From positions 1 to 43,696 of the forward strand of contig CASEFP010000090.1 in the NCBI GenBank assembly GCA_949287225.1: a DNA stretch of 43,696 nt, written 5' to 3'. The DNA is from an uncultured Lentisphaeria bacterium (GTDB taxonomy: Bacteria > Verrucomicrobiota > Lentisphaeria > Victivallales > UBA1829). Positions 15,732 to 24,521 of this stretch are shown one piece after another (within the stretch, counting starts at the first letter, position 1; each line of letters opens with the position of its first letter). The position numbers and the translations under genes were made by a program. Below the pieces are notes generated by a model. That model did no database searches. It was given only the letters and a program-made list of their open reading frames with translations, and was not told where the DNA came from.

Positions 15732-16022
15732 TTACTGAGAAACGAGTTTGGCAATGCGCTCTCTGAGTTCTTTTCCCGCACGGAATTTGACGACCACGCG
15801 CTCGGGGATTGCCACCGTCACTTCGGGCTTGTTGGGATTGCGGCCTTTGCGGCTCTTGCGCACCTTGATTTCGAAGACGCCGAAGTTTCTCAGTTCGATG
15901 TTCCTTCCGGAAACCAGCTCTTCAGCGATATAATCGAGCGTCTTCTGAACGACGTTCGCCACATCGCTCTGAATCAGATTGGTGTCCGCGGCGATTTTTA
16001 CAACAAGATCTCTTTTTGTCAT
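15732..16022 (-). CDS. HU/IHF-family DNA-binding protein
   Basis: The 96-residue histone-like protein has the HU/IHF fold signatures: the N-terminal helices (MTKRDLVVKIAADTNL...VANVVQKTLDYIAEEL), the RNFGVFEIKVRKSRKGRNP arm with the DNA-intercalating Pro region (RNPNKPE), and VVVKFRAGKELRERI. It bends or compacts DNA as a dimer. The arm ends in NKPE rather than the usual NTGE, a modest deviation. GGAG lies 9 bp upstream of the ATG. A strong terminator follows. Confidence 0.93.
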   Translation of the reverse strand: MTKRDLVVKIAADTNLIQSDVANVVQKTLDYIAEELVSGRNIELRNFGVFEIKVRKSRKGRNPNKPEVTVAIPERVVVKFRAGKELRERIAKLVSQ

Positions 16023-16178
16023 GGACTGTTCTCCAGGCTGTTTTATATTTTTCAGAACTTTCCGTTCCTGTTTGCCGGATGTCTAACTACCTTGCCCGCA
16101 AATTGTAATGAAATTTTTCATCCCAATTCGACTGCGCCTTTAAAATACCGCTTTATTCCGGAAATACAAATTGAAATG

Positions 16179-19100
16179 CTACTTTTTCAGAAAAATTTTC
16201 TCGAGCAGGAGTTTCAGGAAGCGCAGCCTGGAATCGGGATTGGTTCCGGAGGGAAGACGCGGGATTTTTCCGTCGGGCTTCAGGATTTCATGGGCCCGTT
16301 CCAGAATGACTCTGTCGTCGGCACAGGAGATCGCATCCAGATTCGCAAGCACGCCGATGATCCGGATCTGCGCGCAGACAAAGAGGTTTTCCGCCATCCG
16401 GGGCAGTTTGCCGAACCGGTCGCGCAGCTCCTGGCGGAAACTTTCGAGAACGGTCAGGTCGTTGATTGTCGCGATTCTGCGGTAGGCTTCCAGGCGCAGG
16501 CGCGACGAATTGATGTAATCCACCGGAAACGCCGCCGGAATCTTTTCCTCGACCGTCGTGAGCGCGTAGTCCACAAAGTCGATGAACACATTGCACTCTT
16601 TTTTCAGGGATACCTCAATTCCCTTCAGCTGTGAAGTGACGGTCCGGAGCAGCTGGCAGTAGAGGTTGAAACCGATCGCGTTGATATGCCCGCTCTGTTC
16701 CGCACCGAGAATATTGCCAGCGCCGCGGATCTCCAGGTCGCGCAGCGCCAGCTTGAATCCGGATCCGAGATGCGTGTATTTGCGCATTGCAGCGATCCGT
16801 TTGCGGACGTTGCCGGAAAGAATGCTGTTGCGCGGCAGCAGCAGATACGCGTAGGCCTGGCGGCTCCAGCGTCCGACACGCCCCCGGAGCTGATAGAGTT
16901 CCGCCAGCCCGAACCGGTCGGCGCGTTCGATGATGATCGTGTTGGCGTTCGGGATGTCAAGCCCGGATTCAATGATCGTCGTGCAGACAAGCACGTCGAT
17001 TTTCCCCTCGATGAAGGCGCTCATGACATCTTCAAGCTCGGTTTCGTCCATCTGCCCGTGCCCGACTCCGAATTTCGCCTGCGGAACCAGCGTCCGGAGG
17101 CGGTCCGCCGTTTCGTCGATGGTGCCGACACGGTTATGCAGATAGTAGACCTGGCCGCCGCGCTGGAGCTCCCGCGTGATCGCAGTCGCCACGATGCTGT
17201 CGTCATACTGCGAAACGACGGTCTGCACGGGAAGGCGCTGCACCGGCGCGCTCATGATCGTGCTCAGATCGCGCATGCCGGACATGGAAAAGTAGAGCGT
17301 CCGGGGGATCGGTGTCGCGGTCATCGTCAGCACATCCACCATCGTCCGGAGCCGTTTGAGCCTCTCCTTGTGGACCACGCCGAAGCGCTGCTCCTCGTCG
17401 ACGACCACCAAACCCAGATTTTTGAACTTGACGTCGCTTTGAAGCAGACGGTGCGTCCCGATGACGATGTCGACTTTTCCCTCGTTCATGCGTTCGACGA
17501 TCATCGCCTGTTCCCCCTTGGTCTTGAAACGGCTCAGGGTCTCAATGATAAACGGGTATTCGGCGAAACGTTCGAGAAAATTGTAGTAGTGCTGCTGGGC
17601 AAGAACGGTTGTGGGAACAAGAATCGCGGCCTGTTTGCCCGACATGACGCATTTGAAAATCGCGCGCATCGCCACTTCGGTCTTCCCGTAGCCGACGTCG
17701 CCGCAGAGCAGACGGTCCATCGGGCGGTTCGACTCCATGTCGCGCTTGATCTCCTCGGCGGCGCGCAGCTGGTCTCGCGTCTCCGTAAACGGGAACGACT
17801 TTTCAAACAGCCGCTGCTGGAGATCATCCTTCGGAAACGAACATCCCTGCGCCTGGCAGCGCATCGCATGGATCTTGAGCATGTCGAACGCCAGCGTCCG
17901 GACCGAGCTCGCCGCCTCGCTCTTGATCTTGTTCCATTTGGCGCTGCCGATTTTGCTGAGCTTGACGAACCCCTTCTGGGCGCCGATGTAGCGCGTGACG
18001 CAGTGTGCCTGCCAGACAGGAACGTAAACGCGCGAATCGTTGTCGAATTCCAGATCAAGCGCCTCATAGGAGCGCTCCTTCTCCTGGATCGTTTTCAGTC
18101 CGTGGTAGACGCAGATGCCGTAATTGATATGCACTGCGTGATCGCCCTCTTCCATGTCGGTGGAAACCGCTTCCTCAATGACATCCTGTGCCGCTTCCGG
18201 CATGCTTTCAATCTCGGGCACGATGGTCTTTCCGCTGAGCAGACGGCGCGGCGACGAGAAGAGTTCATATTCGGAAAAGAGCGCAAAATTTTCTTCGGGG
18301 AGAAAAATGCCGCAGGGCACCTCCGCCTGAATGCACTCGATGTTCCTGAAATTTTCCAGATCCTCGTCCCGGAGCCAGTCGGAGAGGCTGGCGAGATCCC
18401 CCTCCGTCCTGCCCGCGATCGAAATCCGGTAGGACTCCTCCGAGAGCTGGCGGATCAGGCTGGAGCTGATCTGGCGCACAAGTTCGGAAAGGTTCTCCTC
18501 GGCACCCTGCGGCACCATCTGCAGGATATGCCGCGCGGACGGAAACACCGGGCACTGCATCGCATCGCCCGGAGAAAGTTTCGCGCTTTCCACTACATCA
18601 AGCAGTTTCACGGCGGCGCGCCAGAGGGGCTCGCCGGACAGTTTCTCCCATTTGCGCTGAACCCCCTCGTCAAAAAACCGTTCGAGACTCTTTTTGCACT
18701 CTTCCGGAAACACGCGCAGAATCAATGGCTTGTAAATGGCGATGTAATCGCAGAAATCGCTTTTCTCCCCGGATTCGCCTTCCTCTTCCGAACCGGAACG
18801 CATGATGAGCTTGTATTCGGGGACTTCTCCGACTGAACTCTGCGTTTCGGGTACAAAACGGCGGATCGAATCAATGACATCGCCCCAGTATTCGATGCGC
18901 GCCGGATAATTCTGTGCCGGCGAAAAGATGTCGATCAATCCGCCGCGCCGGGAGAACTCGCCGGGCTGCGTGACCTCCGGCTCATCGTCATAATCCATTT
19001 CGACGAGAAGTTCGGCGAGACGCCCGAGCGGAAACTCCATGTCCTTTTTCAGAAGAAGTTCGGAACTGCGCATCTTTTCCGGCGGCGGCGCGGGGGACAT

Positions 19101-19430
19101 CACAGCGGCGCTGGATCCAATCAGAATATCCGGCGGATTATGAAGCACCGCGTTGAGCAGGGCCGCACGCGGAAGTTCCGACTCGGCAAGCTTCTTGCCG
19201 CAGGATGTCCCGTCCGGCAGAATCTCAATCGTCCGGGCGATCCCCAGCGTCTTTGCCCAGAGCGCCATTTCCGTTTTGACCTTTTCTCCCATCGCATAGC
19301 CGGGAATTTCAAGGAAAACAGGGCGGGCGCTTTTGCATGCAACGGCCAGGGCTATCAGGGAAATGACTCCCTCGTCGACGAGAGAAATCGTCTTTTTGGT
19401 GATCTGGAAGCGTTCCAGCCACTCTTTCAT
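16179..19430 (-). CDS. mfd: transcription-repair coupling factor
   Basis: This large helicase removes stalled RNA polymerase and recruits excision repair. There is a UvrB-like N-terminal part; then the CarD-like polymerase-binding domain beginning [17 protein letters not shown]; then the translocase with Walker [11 protein letters not shown], the DEEQRFGV box, [11 protein letters not shown] and [16 protein letters not shown]; then the TRCF C-terminal domain. I take ATG 19430 (1083 residues). An in-frame ATG at 19508 would give 1109 residues, but it lies upstream of an AT-rich minus-strand -10-like stretch (19482-19500) and has no ribosome site. It diverges from the sigma-factor gene, leaving about 200 bp of shared control region. 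Confidence 0.95.
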   Translation of the reverse strand: MKEWLERFQITKKTISLVDEGVISLIALAVACKSARPVFLEIPGYAMGEKVKTEMALWAKTLGIARTIEILPDGTSCGKKLAESELPRAALLNAVLHNPPDILIGSSAAVMSPAPPPEKMRSSELLLKKDMEFPLGRLAELLVEMDYDDEPEVTQPGEFSRRGGLIDIFSPAQNYPARIEYWGDVIDSIRRFVPETQSSVGEVPEYKLIMRSGSEEEGESGEKSDFCDYIAIYKPLILRVFPEECKKSLERFFDEGVQRKWEKLSGEPLWRAAVKLLDVVESAKLSPGDAMQCPVFPSARHILQMVPQGAEENLSELVRQISSSLIRQLSEESYRISIAGRTEGDLASLSDWLRDEDLENFRNIECIQAEVPCGIFLPEENFALFSEYELFSSPRRLLSGKTIVPEIESMPEAAQDVIEEAVSTDMEEGDHAVHINYGICVYHGLKTIQEKERSYEALDLEFDNDSRVYVPVWQAHCVTRYIGAQKGFVKLSKIGSAKWNKIKSEAASSVRTLAFDMLKIHAMRCQAQGCSFPKDDLQQRLFEKSFPFTETRDQLRAAEEIKRDMESNRPMDRLLCGDVGYGKTEVAMRAIFKCVMSGKQAAILVPTTVLAQQHYYNFLERFAEYPFIIETLSRFKTKGEQAMIVERMNEGKVDIVIGTHRLLQSDVKFKNLGLVVVDEEQRFGVVHKERLKRLRTMVDVLTMTATPIPRTLYFSMSGMRDLSTIMSAPVQRLPVQTVVSQYDDSIVATAITRELQRGGQVYYLHNRVGTIDETADRLRTLVPQAKFGVGHGQMDETELEDVMSAFIEGKIDVLVCTTIIESGLDIPNANTIIIERADRFGLAELYQLRGRVGRWSRQAYAYLLLPRNSILSGNVRKRIAAMRKYTHLGSGFKLALRDLEIRGAGNILGAEQSGHINAIGFNLYCQLLRTVTSQLKGIEVSLKKECNVFIDFVDYALTTVEEKIPAAFPVDYINSSRLRLEAYRRIATINDLTVLESFRQELRDRFGKLPRMAENLFVCAQIRIIGVLANLDAISCADDRVILERAHEILKPDGKIPRLPSGTNPDSRLRFLKLLLEKIFLKK

Positions 19431-19637
19431 GTGCTTTTCAAAGAATTTATCGGTCTTTGCCACTTGACAAATCGCTTCCGGGATGTTATAATATAAACTT
19501 ATTTGCATTGCACATTTGTGCAGTGCTTTCTTGTTTCACGGGTGAAGCTCCGATCCTGTGAAAGAAATTTACATGTTATAATAAACGCAATAATGGAAAA
19601 GTCAATAGTGCCAAATGGCAAGGAGGCCGGTAAGCAG

Positions 19638-21395
19638 ATGAAATCTTCCTCTCTCTCTCATAAGAAGAATGATGCGAAGAAAGTTTCCTCCGCGGGCGCT
19701 AAGACGGAAAAAAAATCCCTTCCGCAGCTCAAAATGACGCCTGTGAAAGCGTCTTCCAATACAGTAAAAACGTCTGGCGCAAAGAAAAACGTCCCGGCGA
19801 AAACTTCTGAAAAAAAACAGGAAAAAACGTCCGTGCCGCCTTCCCCGTCGAAAAAAAGCCCGGTTCCGGCAAAGCCTGCGGCGAAAGCTCCCGCGAAACC
19901 TGCGGCAAAGGCTCCAGTAAAACCTGCCGCGAAACCCGCGGCAAAGGCTCCCGTGAAACCGGAGGTCAAAGCTCCCGCAAAGCCTGCGGCGAAAGTTGCG
20001 GTGAAGGCTCCGGCAAAGTCTGTGGCGAAAACTCCCGTGAAACCGGAGGTCAAAGCTCCGGCAAAGCCTGCGGCGAAAACTCCTGCGAAACCGGAGACAA
20101 AGGCTCCGGCAAAACCAGCGGCAAAAGCTCCGGCGAAACCGGAGGCAAAGGCTCCGGCAAAACCTGCCGCGAAAACTCCTGCGAAACCGGAGGCAAAGGC
20201 TCCAGTAAAACCTGCCGCGAAACCCGCGGCAAAGGCTCCTGTGAAACCGGCGGTCAAGGCTCCAGCAAAACCTGCAGAGAAAGCTCCGGCAAAGTCCGTT
20301 GTGACATCTGTGCCCAAGGCTCCGTCAAAGACGGAAGAGAAAAGTTCCGGAAAGAAAGTCGCCTCTGCGAAGAAAAACCGGAAAGAGACTCCGACAGCTG
20401 AAAATAAACAGCTTCCGGAAAAGATAGACTATTCTCCCGCGACCCTGCAGCTTGCTCCCGAACCGGAAACACCGGAAAACCAGGAGGGCGCCGAGGGGGA
20501 TGGCGAACTGGATGATGAGAAGAAGGAACTTCTGCCGGGCGGAAAGGTCGGAGTCGTTTCCAAAAACGACACGATGAAGGTCTATATGCAGGACATCGGC
20601 CAGATCTCCCTTGTGACGAAGGAGCAGGAGGTCGATCTCGCCGCCAAGATTCACGGCAGCGACAACATGGCGCATGACGAAGCGCGCGCGACACTGATCA
20701 AGGCGAATCTGCGTCTGGTCGTCAAGATCGCGCACGACTTCAAGGGACTCGGCCTTCCGCTGCTCGACCTGATCTCCGAAGGCAACATCGGACTGATGCG
20801 CGCCGTGGAGAAGTTCGATCCGGCAAAGGGCGCGAAGTTCAGCTCCTATGCCGCATGGTGGATCAAGCAGTCGATGCGCCGGGCGCTGGCGAATCAGAGC
20901 CGGATCATCCGCATTCCGGTGCAGTCGGCGGGCAAGATCAACAAGATCAAGTCGATCCGGCTGAAACTGGCCGAAAAGCTCGGGCGCGAACCCACCGACG
21001 CGGAAATCGCCAAGGATCTGGATTACAGCGAACGGACCGTCGCCGGTCTGCGTCTCGCGGACCTGCGGACCTTTTCGCTGCACGATCCGATCCAGCAGGG
21101 CGAGGACGGCGAATTCCAGGACATCATTCCCGACCGCGGCGCAATGACGCCAGACCGGATCCTGAGCGATGTCGAATCCGTCGGACGCCTTGTCGATCTG
21201 CTCGGGGAACTCGACGAACGCGAGCGCATGATCCTGAAAATGCGCTTCGGCCTTGACGGCACCCGCTCCAGAACGCTGGAGGAGGTCAGCCAGGAGATCG
21301 GAAGGACAAGGGAACGCGTCCGCCAGATCCAGAATCAGGCACTGAGCAAACTGCGTGATCTGCTGGTCGACGAGGCCGGCTTTGCAAACGAATAA
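19638..21395 (+). CDS. sigma-70 family RNA polymerase sigma factor with Lys/Ala/Pro-repeat N-terminus
   Basis: The 585-residue protein has two halves. Residues of about 75-218 are tandem eight-residue units of the type KPAAKAPA, flanked by more Lys-rich sequence to about 255, where region 1.1 would be in RpoD. The sigma core starts near residue 309: region 1.2 (NDTMKVYMQDIGQI), region 2 (GNIGLMRAVEKFDPAKGAKFSSYAAWWIKQ), region 3, and region 4.2 (LEEVSQEIGRTRERVRQIQ). The long spacer domain of RpoD is absent, so this resembles group 1/2 (RpoD/RpoS-like) factors and may or may not be the primary one. ATG 19638 has AAGGAGG 11 bp upstream; the ATG at 19593 has none. TATAAT stands at 19577-19582. 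rpsU follows. Confidence 0.88.
   Translation: MKSSSLSHKKNDAKKVSSAGAKTEKKSLPQLKMTPVKASSNTVKTSGAKKNVPAKTSEKKQEKTSVPPSPSKKSPVPAKPAAKAPAKPAAKAPVKPAAKPAAKAPVKPEVKAPAKPAAKVAVKAPAKSVAKTPVKPEVKAPAKPAAKTPAKPETKAPAKPAAKAPAKPEAKAPAKPAAKTPAKPEAKAPVKPAAKPAAKAPVKPAVKAPAKPAEKAPAKSVVTSVPKAPSKTEEKSSGKKVASAKKNRKETPTAENKQLPEKIDYSPATLQLAPEPETPENQEGAEGDGELDDEKKELLPGGKVGVVSKNDTMKVYMQDIGQISLVTKEQEVDLAAKIHGSDNMAHDEARATLIKANLRLVVKIAHDFKGLGLPLLDLISEGNIGLMRAVEKFDPAKGAKFSSYAAWWIKQSMRRALANQSRIIRIPVQSAGKINKIKSIRLKLAEKLGREPTDAEIAKDLDYSERTVAGLRLADLRTFSLHDPIQQGEDGEFQDIIPDRGAMTPDRILSDVESVGRLVDLLGELDERERMILKMRFGLDGTRSRTLEEVSQEIGRTRERVRQIQNQALSKLRDLLVDEAGFANE
19868..20290 (+). repeat. coding tandem repeat (24-bp units) in the sigma factor
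   Basis: About 17 imperfect copies of a 24-bp unit encode KPAAKAPA variants (KAPVKPEV, KTPAKPEA and so on). Blocks recur almost identically, for example around 19905-19950 and 20190-20250, which suggests unequal exchange or slippage. Copy number is likely variable between strains. Confidence 0.9.
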
Positions 21396-21440
21396 GAGAA
21401 TCAGAGAACAGATACCCAATCGCGAAAGGGGGTGAACACA

Positions 21441-21608
21441 ATGGAAGCAACTGAAATCCGCATGAAGAAAGGCGAACCGATCGACAGAGCGCTCCGCCGT
21501 CTCAAGAAGAAGCTCGACAAGGAAGGCACCCTCAAGGAACTTCGCAACAGAAGACACTTCGAGAAACCCAGCGAAAAGAAGCGCCGGACACAGCGCCGCC
21601 GCGGCTGA
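21441..21608 (+). CDS. rpsU: ribosomal protein bS21
   Basis: A 55-residue, very basic protein: [20 protein letters not shown], then [23 protein letters not shown] and an Arg/Lys tail. This is the bS21 pattern, a small-subunit protein near the mRNA exit region. It has an unusually strong Shine-Dalgarno (GGGGGTGA) 5 bp before ATG. It lies 45 bp after the sigma-factor stop with no terminator between, so the two are likely co-transcribed. This recalls the rpsU-dnaG-rpoD arrangement of other bacteria, but reversed and without dnaG. A strong terminator follows. Confidence 0.93.
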   Translation: MEATEIRMKKGEPIDRALRRLKKKLDKEGTLKELRNRRHFEKPSEKKRRTQRRRG

Positions 21609-21630
21609 AGCCCGTTTTCCGAACTTCCGA

Positions 21631-21666
21631 AAGCAGTATCCGGCAAAAGGGATACTGCTTTTTTTC
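21631..21666 (+). terminator. rho-independent terminator after rpsU
   Basis: AAGCAGTATCC (21631-21641) and GGATACTGCTT (21650-21660) form an 11-bp stem with an 8-nt loop, followed by a run of T. Confidence 0.92.
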
Positions 21667-21726
21667 ATTCAGCATTGACGGAACATCGTCCGCCAGGAAC
21701 GGACGATTTCAGAAGGAGATATGATG

Positions 21727-22884
21727 ATGAGAAAGGATTTTCTCCCGTTTTCCAAGCCATCCATCACGGAAGAGGACATTGCCGCGGTTGCGGACGTCCT
21801 GCGCTCCGGCTGGATCACCACCGGCCCCCGGGCGGCACAGTTTGAAGAGGCGTTCAGGCGCTACACCTCCTGCGGCGAGGCGGTCGCCATGACCTCGGAG
21901 ACCTCCGTGATGCAGGTTCTTCTGCGCGCGCTCGGAATCGGCCCCGGCGACGAGGTCATTTCTCCTTCCATGACCTGGGTGTCGCTGCCGAACACGGTTC
22001 TTCTTTACGGCGCCAGGGTGGTTTTCGTCGACGTGGACCGCGATACGCTGATGGTTTCGCCCGAAGCGGTCGAGGAGAAGATCACGCCGCGGACGAAACT
22101 GATCGTTCCCGTTCACTTCGCAGGCGCGGCGCTTGACATGGGACCCCTTCGCGCTGTCGCGGAGAAGCACGGCATCCCGCTGGTGGAGGATGCCGCCCAC
22201 GCGCTCGGAAGTGAATGGAACTCCGAGCGCATCGGCTCGAAAGGCACCTGCATGTTCTCCTTCCACCCGATCAAGAACATCACGACCGGAGAGGGGGGAA
22301 TGTTCACGACGTTCGATCCGGAACTTGCCGCACGTGTCCGCAGTCTGAAATTCCATGGTCTCGGTGTGGACGCCTACGACCGCCAGACCCACGGGCGCGC
22401 TCCGCAGGCGCAGGTCGTGGAACCCGGATTCAAGTTCAACATGCCCGACATGCAGGCGGTGCTTGGCTTGCGCCAGCTTGCAAGAGTCGATGAACTCAAC
22501 GCGAAACGCGAAGCGCTTGCACTCCGCTATCGCGAAAAATTCAACGAAATCGAAGAGATCCTTCCGCTGCGCGATCCGGATTATAAAATCAGGCACTCCT
22601 GGCATCTTTTTGTCGTCCGCGTGACCGACAAGGCAGGCGTGACACGCGATGAATTCATGGCGGAACTTAAGAAGCGCAACATCGGGACGGGCCTTCACTT
22701 CCGCTGCACGCACCTCCAGAAATACTACCGCGAGGCGCTCGGCTGCCGCGAGGGGATGTTCCCGAACACCGAATGGAATTCCGAGCGGATCTGCTCGCTT
22801 CCGCTGTTCCCGGATATGACTGAACGCGACCAGGATGACGTGATTGACGCCATAAAGGAGATTCTTGCCGGAAAAAAGGCTTGA
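21727..22884 (+). CDS. arnB: UDP-4-amino-4-deoxy-L-arabinose--oxoglutarate aminotransferase (DegT/DnrJ family)
   Basis: A PLP-dependent sugar aminotransferase of about 385 residues. The PLP lysine is in FSFHPIKNITTGEGGM. Several stretches are those of ArnB rather than of general DegT enzymes: RSLKFHGLGVDAYDRQ, GRAPQAQVVEPGFKFN, NIGTGLHFRCTHLQKYYRE and TEWNSERICSLPLFPDMT. ArnB transfers an amino group to the C4 keto form of UDP-arabinose for lipid A modification. None of the other arn genes is within the window, so the sugar may be used elsewhere. Three ATGs stand in a row at 21721, 21724 and 21727; the last has the best 8-bp distance from AAGGAG. Confidence 0.85.
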   Translation: MRKDFLPFSKPSITEEDIAAVADVLRSGWITTGPRAAQFEEAFRRYTSCGEAVAMTSETSVMQVLLRALGIGPGDEVISPSMTWVSLPNTVLLYGARVVFVDVDRDTLMVSPEAVEEKITPRTKLIVPVHFAGAALDMGPLRAVAEKHGIPLVEDAAHALGSEWNSERIGSKGTCMFSFHPIKNITTGEGGMFTTFDPELAARVRSLKFHGLGVDAYDRQTHGRAPQAQVVEPGFKFNMPDMQAVLGLRQLARVDELNAKREALALRYREKFNEIEEILPLRDPDYKIRHSWHLFVVRVTDKAGVTRDEFMAELKKRNIGTGLHFRCTHLQKYYREALGCREGMFPNTEWNSERICSLPLFPDMTERDQDDVIDAIKEILAGKKA

Positions 22885-22951
22885 TTTTCCATGAAAAGGA
22901 AAGTATAGTCTCCGAAACGGTGCGATCCGTAACAACCACAGGAGACTATAC
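22881..22951 (+). promoter_or_regulatory. promoter whose -10 lies in an arm complementary to the next gene's ribosome site
   Basis: TTGATT at 22881-22886, a 17-bp spacer and TATAGT at 22904-22909 form a good promoter, so transcripts should start near 22916. GTATAGTCTCC (22903-22913) is the exact complement of GGAGACTATAC (22941-22951), which contains the Shine-Dalgarno GGAG of the gene at 22953. A small ACGG/CCGT hairpin lies between. Read-through RNA from arnB would have both arms and hide the ribosome site; RNA from the local promoter would lack the left arm. Confidence 0.55.
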
Positions 22952-22952
22952 C

Positions 22953-24110
22953 ATGGATGACAAACTGATCCGGAAGGACGTCAATCACCGGACACCGGGC
23001 TGGTATCTGGCGAGCCGCGACATCGAACTGTTTCTCACGGAAGACGGCGGTCAGCACGCGCCGGTCACATTCCGCAAAAATACGGGAAAGCCGATCCGTC
23101 CCTATTTCATCAGTCCCTGGCAGGATCAGCGTCCGGATCTTTCTTCGGTTCCGCTGCTCCAGAATCTGCGCGGCGACTTCTTCTGCCTTCCGTTCGGCGG
23201 AAACGGCGATCCGGTCGACGGTAAAAACTATCCGCCGCACGGCGAGACAGCGGCATACCGCTGGTCACCCTTGAAGGCGGAAGCCGACGGTGCAAAGACC
23301 GTATTTGAATTTGAAATGGACTGCGCCGTCTCCGGCGCGCACGTGGTCAAGCGCATTGAAATGCACGACGGAACCGATGCCGTCTACTTGACCCATACCA
23401 TCAGCGGTTTCGAGGGAAAAATGCCTTACGGGCACCATACCATCCTGGAAATGCCCGAGGAAAATGAGAAAATGTTCTTTTCCGTCGGGAAATTCGATTT
23501 CGGCATGACCTGTCCCGGGGTGTTTGCAAGCCCGGTCAATCTGGAATACCAGTATCTGGCTTCGGGAGAGGAATTCACCAGTCTGACGGCGCTGCCGACG
23601 CAGTTCAAGGCGGATCCTGTGCACGACTACTCCGTCCTGCCGTCGCCCGTCGGTTACGTCGATCTCTTCGCCATGCTCCGGAAACCGAACGGGAAACCTG
23701 CCTGGGCAACCGCCGTCTATCCCGCGCGCGGCTACCTTTTCTTCTCGCTGAAGAATGCCGATGAGCTGCCCTCCACGACCGTCTGGACCTCGAACAGCGG
23801 ACGTTACGCCGTTCCGTGGAACGGCAATACGCGCTGCATCGGCATCGAGGAAACCTGCTCCTTCTTCGCCGACGGCTGCAAACCCTCCATCGGGGAAAAC
23901 ACGTTGACGGAAAAGGGATGGAAGACCTGCGGCACCTTCCATAAGAACTCAACAGCGGCAATCCATCACATTCAGGGAATTGCGCTGATTCCGGACGGTT
24001 TCGGAAAGGTTGCGGAGGTCTCGTTTGAGCTCGGGAAAGCCGTATTCACGGACGAGGCGGGAAAAACAGCATCCGCCGCGGTCGACTGGGAATTTCTCGA
24101 AAACCGGTAA
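22953..24110 (+). CDS. unknown protein, possibly mutarotase-like beta-sandwich
   Basis: A 385-residue cytoplasmic protein without signal peptide. I do not recognise a named family. The composition is rich in beta-strand-like segments and aromatic residues (GDFFCLPFGGN; ETAAYRWSPL; VKRIEMHDGTDAVYLTHTI; GHHTILEMPE), a layout similar to aldose-1-epimerase/galactose-mutarotase-like carbohydrate proteins. That resemblance is only suggestive. AGGAG lies 8 bp before ATG 22953. The frame is also open upstream but without a ribosome site. It is downstream of arnB with its own promoter. Confidence 0.6.
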   Translation: MDDKLIRKDVNHRTPGWYLASRDIELFLTEDGGQHAPVTFRKNTGKPIRPYFISPWQDQRPDLSSVPLLQNLRGDFFCLPFGGNGDPVDGKNYPPHGETAAYRWSPLKAEADGAKTVFEFEMDCAVSGAHVVKRIEMHDGTDAVYLTHTISGFEGKMPYGHHTILEMPEENEKMFFSVGKFDFGMTCPGVFASPVNLEYQYLASGEEFTSLTALPTQFKADPVHDYSVLPSPVGYVDLFAMLRKPNGKPAWATAVYPARGYLFFSLKNADELPSTTVWTSNSGRYAVPWNGNTRCIGIEETCSFFADGCKPSIGENTLTEKGWKTCGTFHKNSTAAIHHIQGIALIPDGFGKVAEVSFELGKAVFTDEAGKTASAAVDWEFLENR

Positions 24111-24160
24111 ACAGACATTTCCGACCCGCGAAGTGCGCCTTCTCCGCACGGAGACAGAAC

Positions 24161-24192
24161 CGGAGGCGGATTTTCCACGGCATCCGCCTCCG
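24161..24192 (+). terminator. hairpin after the unknown gene, terminator-like
   Basis: CGGAGGCGGAT (24161-24171) and ATCCGCCTCCG (24182-24192) make a perfect 11-bp stem with a 10-nt loop. There is no T-tract directly after it, so termination is only possible, not clear. Confidence 0.4.
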
Positions 24193-24394
24193 GGATGGTA
24201 AGGTTTTCTTCCCATCTTCCGGAACGGACGGCTTGCAGAACATGGCGGACCGGGTGTTCCGCGATCAGTTTCCACCGTGAAAAGACACAGGAAACGGACT
24301 CCAGGCAGACAGCCTGTTTCCCGCCGGAGCGATAAGTCTGAATCGCCGGCGAGTGCATTTTTCATAAAACTGCTGAATGAACAATCGCTTCGTG

Positions 24395-24423
24395 TTCCGT
24401 ACATGGGGTATTCCCATACGGAA
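24395..24423. promoter_or_regulatory. interrupted inverted repeat, operator candidate
   Basis: TTCCGT-AC-ATGGG pairs with CCCAT-ACGGAA around a 5-nt centre: 11 paired positions with a 2-nt bulge. It lies about 28 bp before the ROK promoter. It could bind a regulator or be a terminator remnant. Confidence 0.35.
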
Positions 24424-24450
24424 TATTCCGCGATAAGTTCAGATTTTTTC

Positions 24451-24478
24451 TTGAATAAACTGTTTTTCAACCTATATT
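24451..24478 (+). promoter_or_regulatory. promoter of the ROK kinase gene
   Basis: TTGAAT at 24451-24456, a 16-bp spacer and TATATT at 24473-24478. Transcription should start near 24485, 37 bp before the ATG. Confidence 0.65.
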
Positions 24479-24521
24479 TTATCGTTTTGTAATTTTTCAA
24501 CGTTCGGAGTGGGAAACAATT

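Larger units (their letters stand above)
24111..24521. other. intergenic region upstream of the ROK gene
   Basis: No gene is seen in these 411 bp. The region holds a long hairpin at 24161-24192, an interrupted hairpin at 24395-24423 and a promoter at 24451-24478, all listed separately. The first half is GC-rich like coding DNA but has no convincing frame; it may be old decayed sequence. Confidence 0.6.

Noticed and set aside
16686..18836. 716-residue open frame on the plus strand opposite mfd
   Set aside because: Shadow of a GC-rich gene; low-complexity His/Arg/Asp sequence without motifs.
19593..19637. ATG 19593 as the sigma-factor start
   Set aside because: Without a ribosome site and close to the expected transcription start, whereas 19638 has AAGGAGG.
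19658..20317. Gly/Ala/Phe-repeat frame opposite the sigma-factor repeat
   Set aside because: It looks like a silk-like repeat protein, but only mirrors the coding tandem repeat; no ribosome site.
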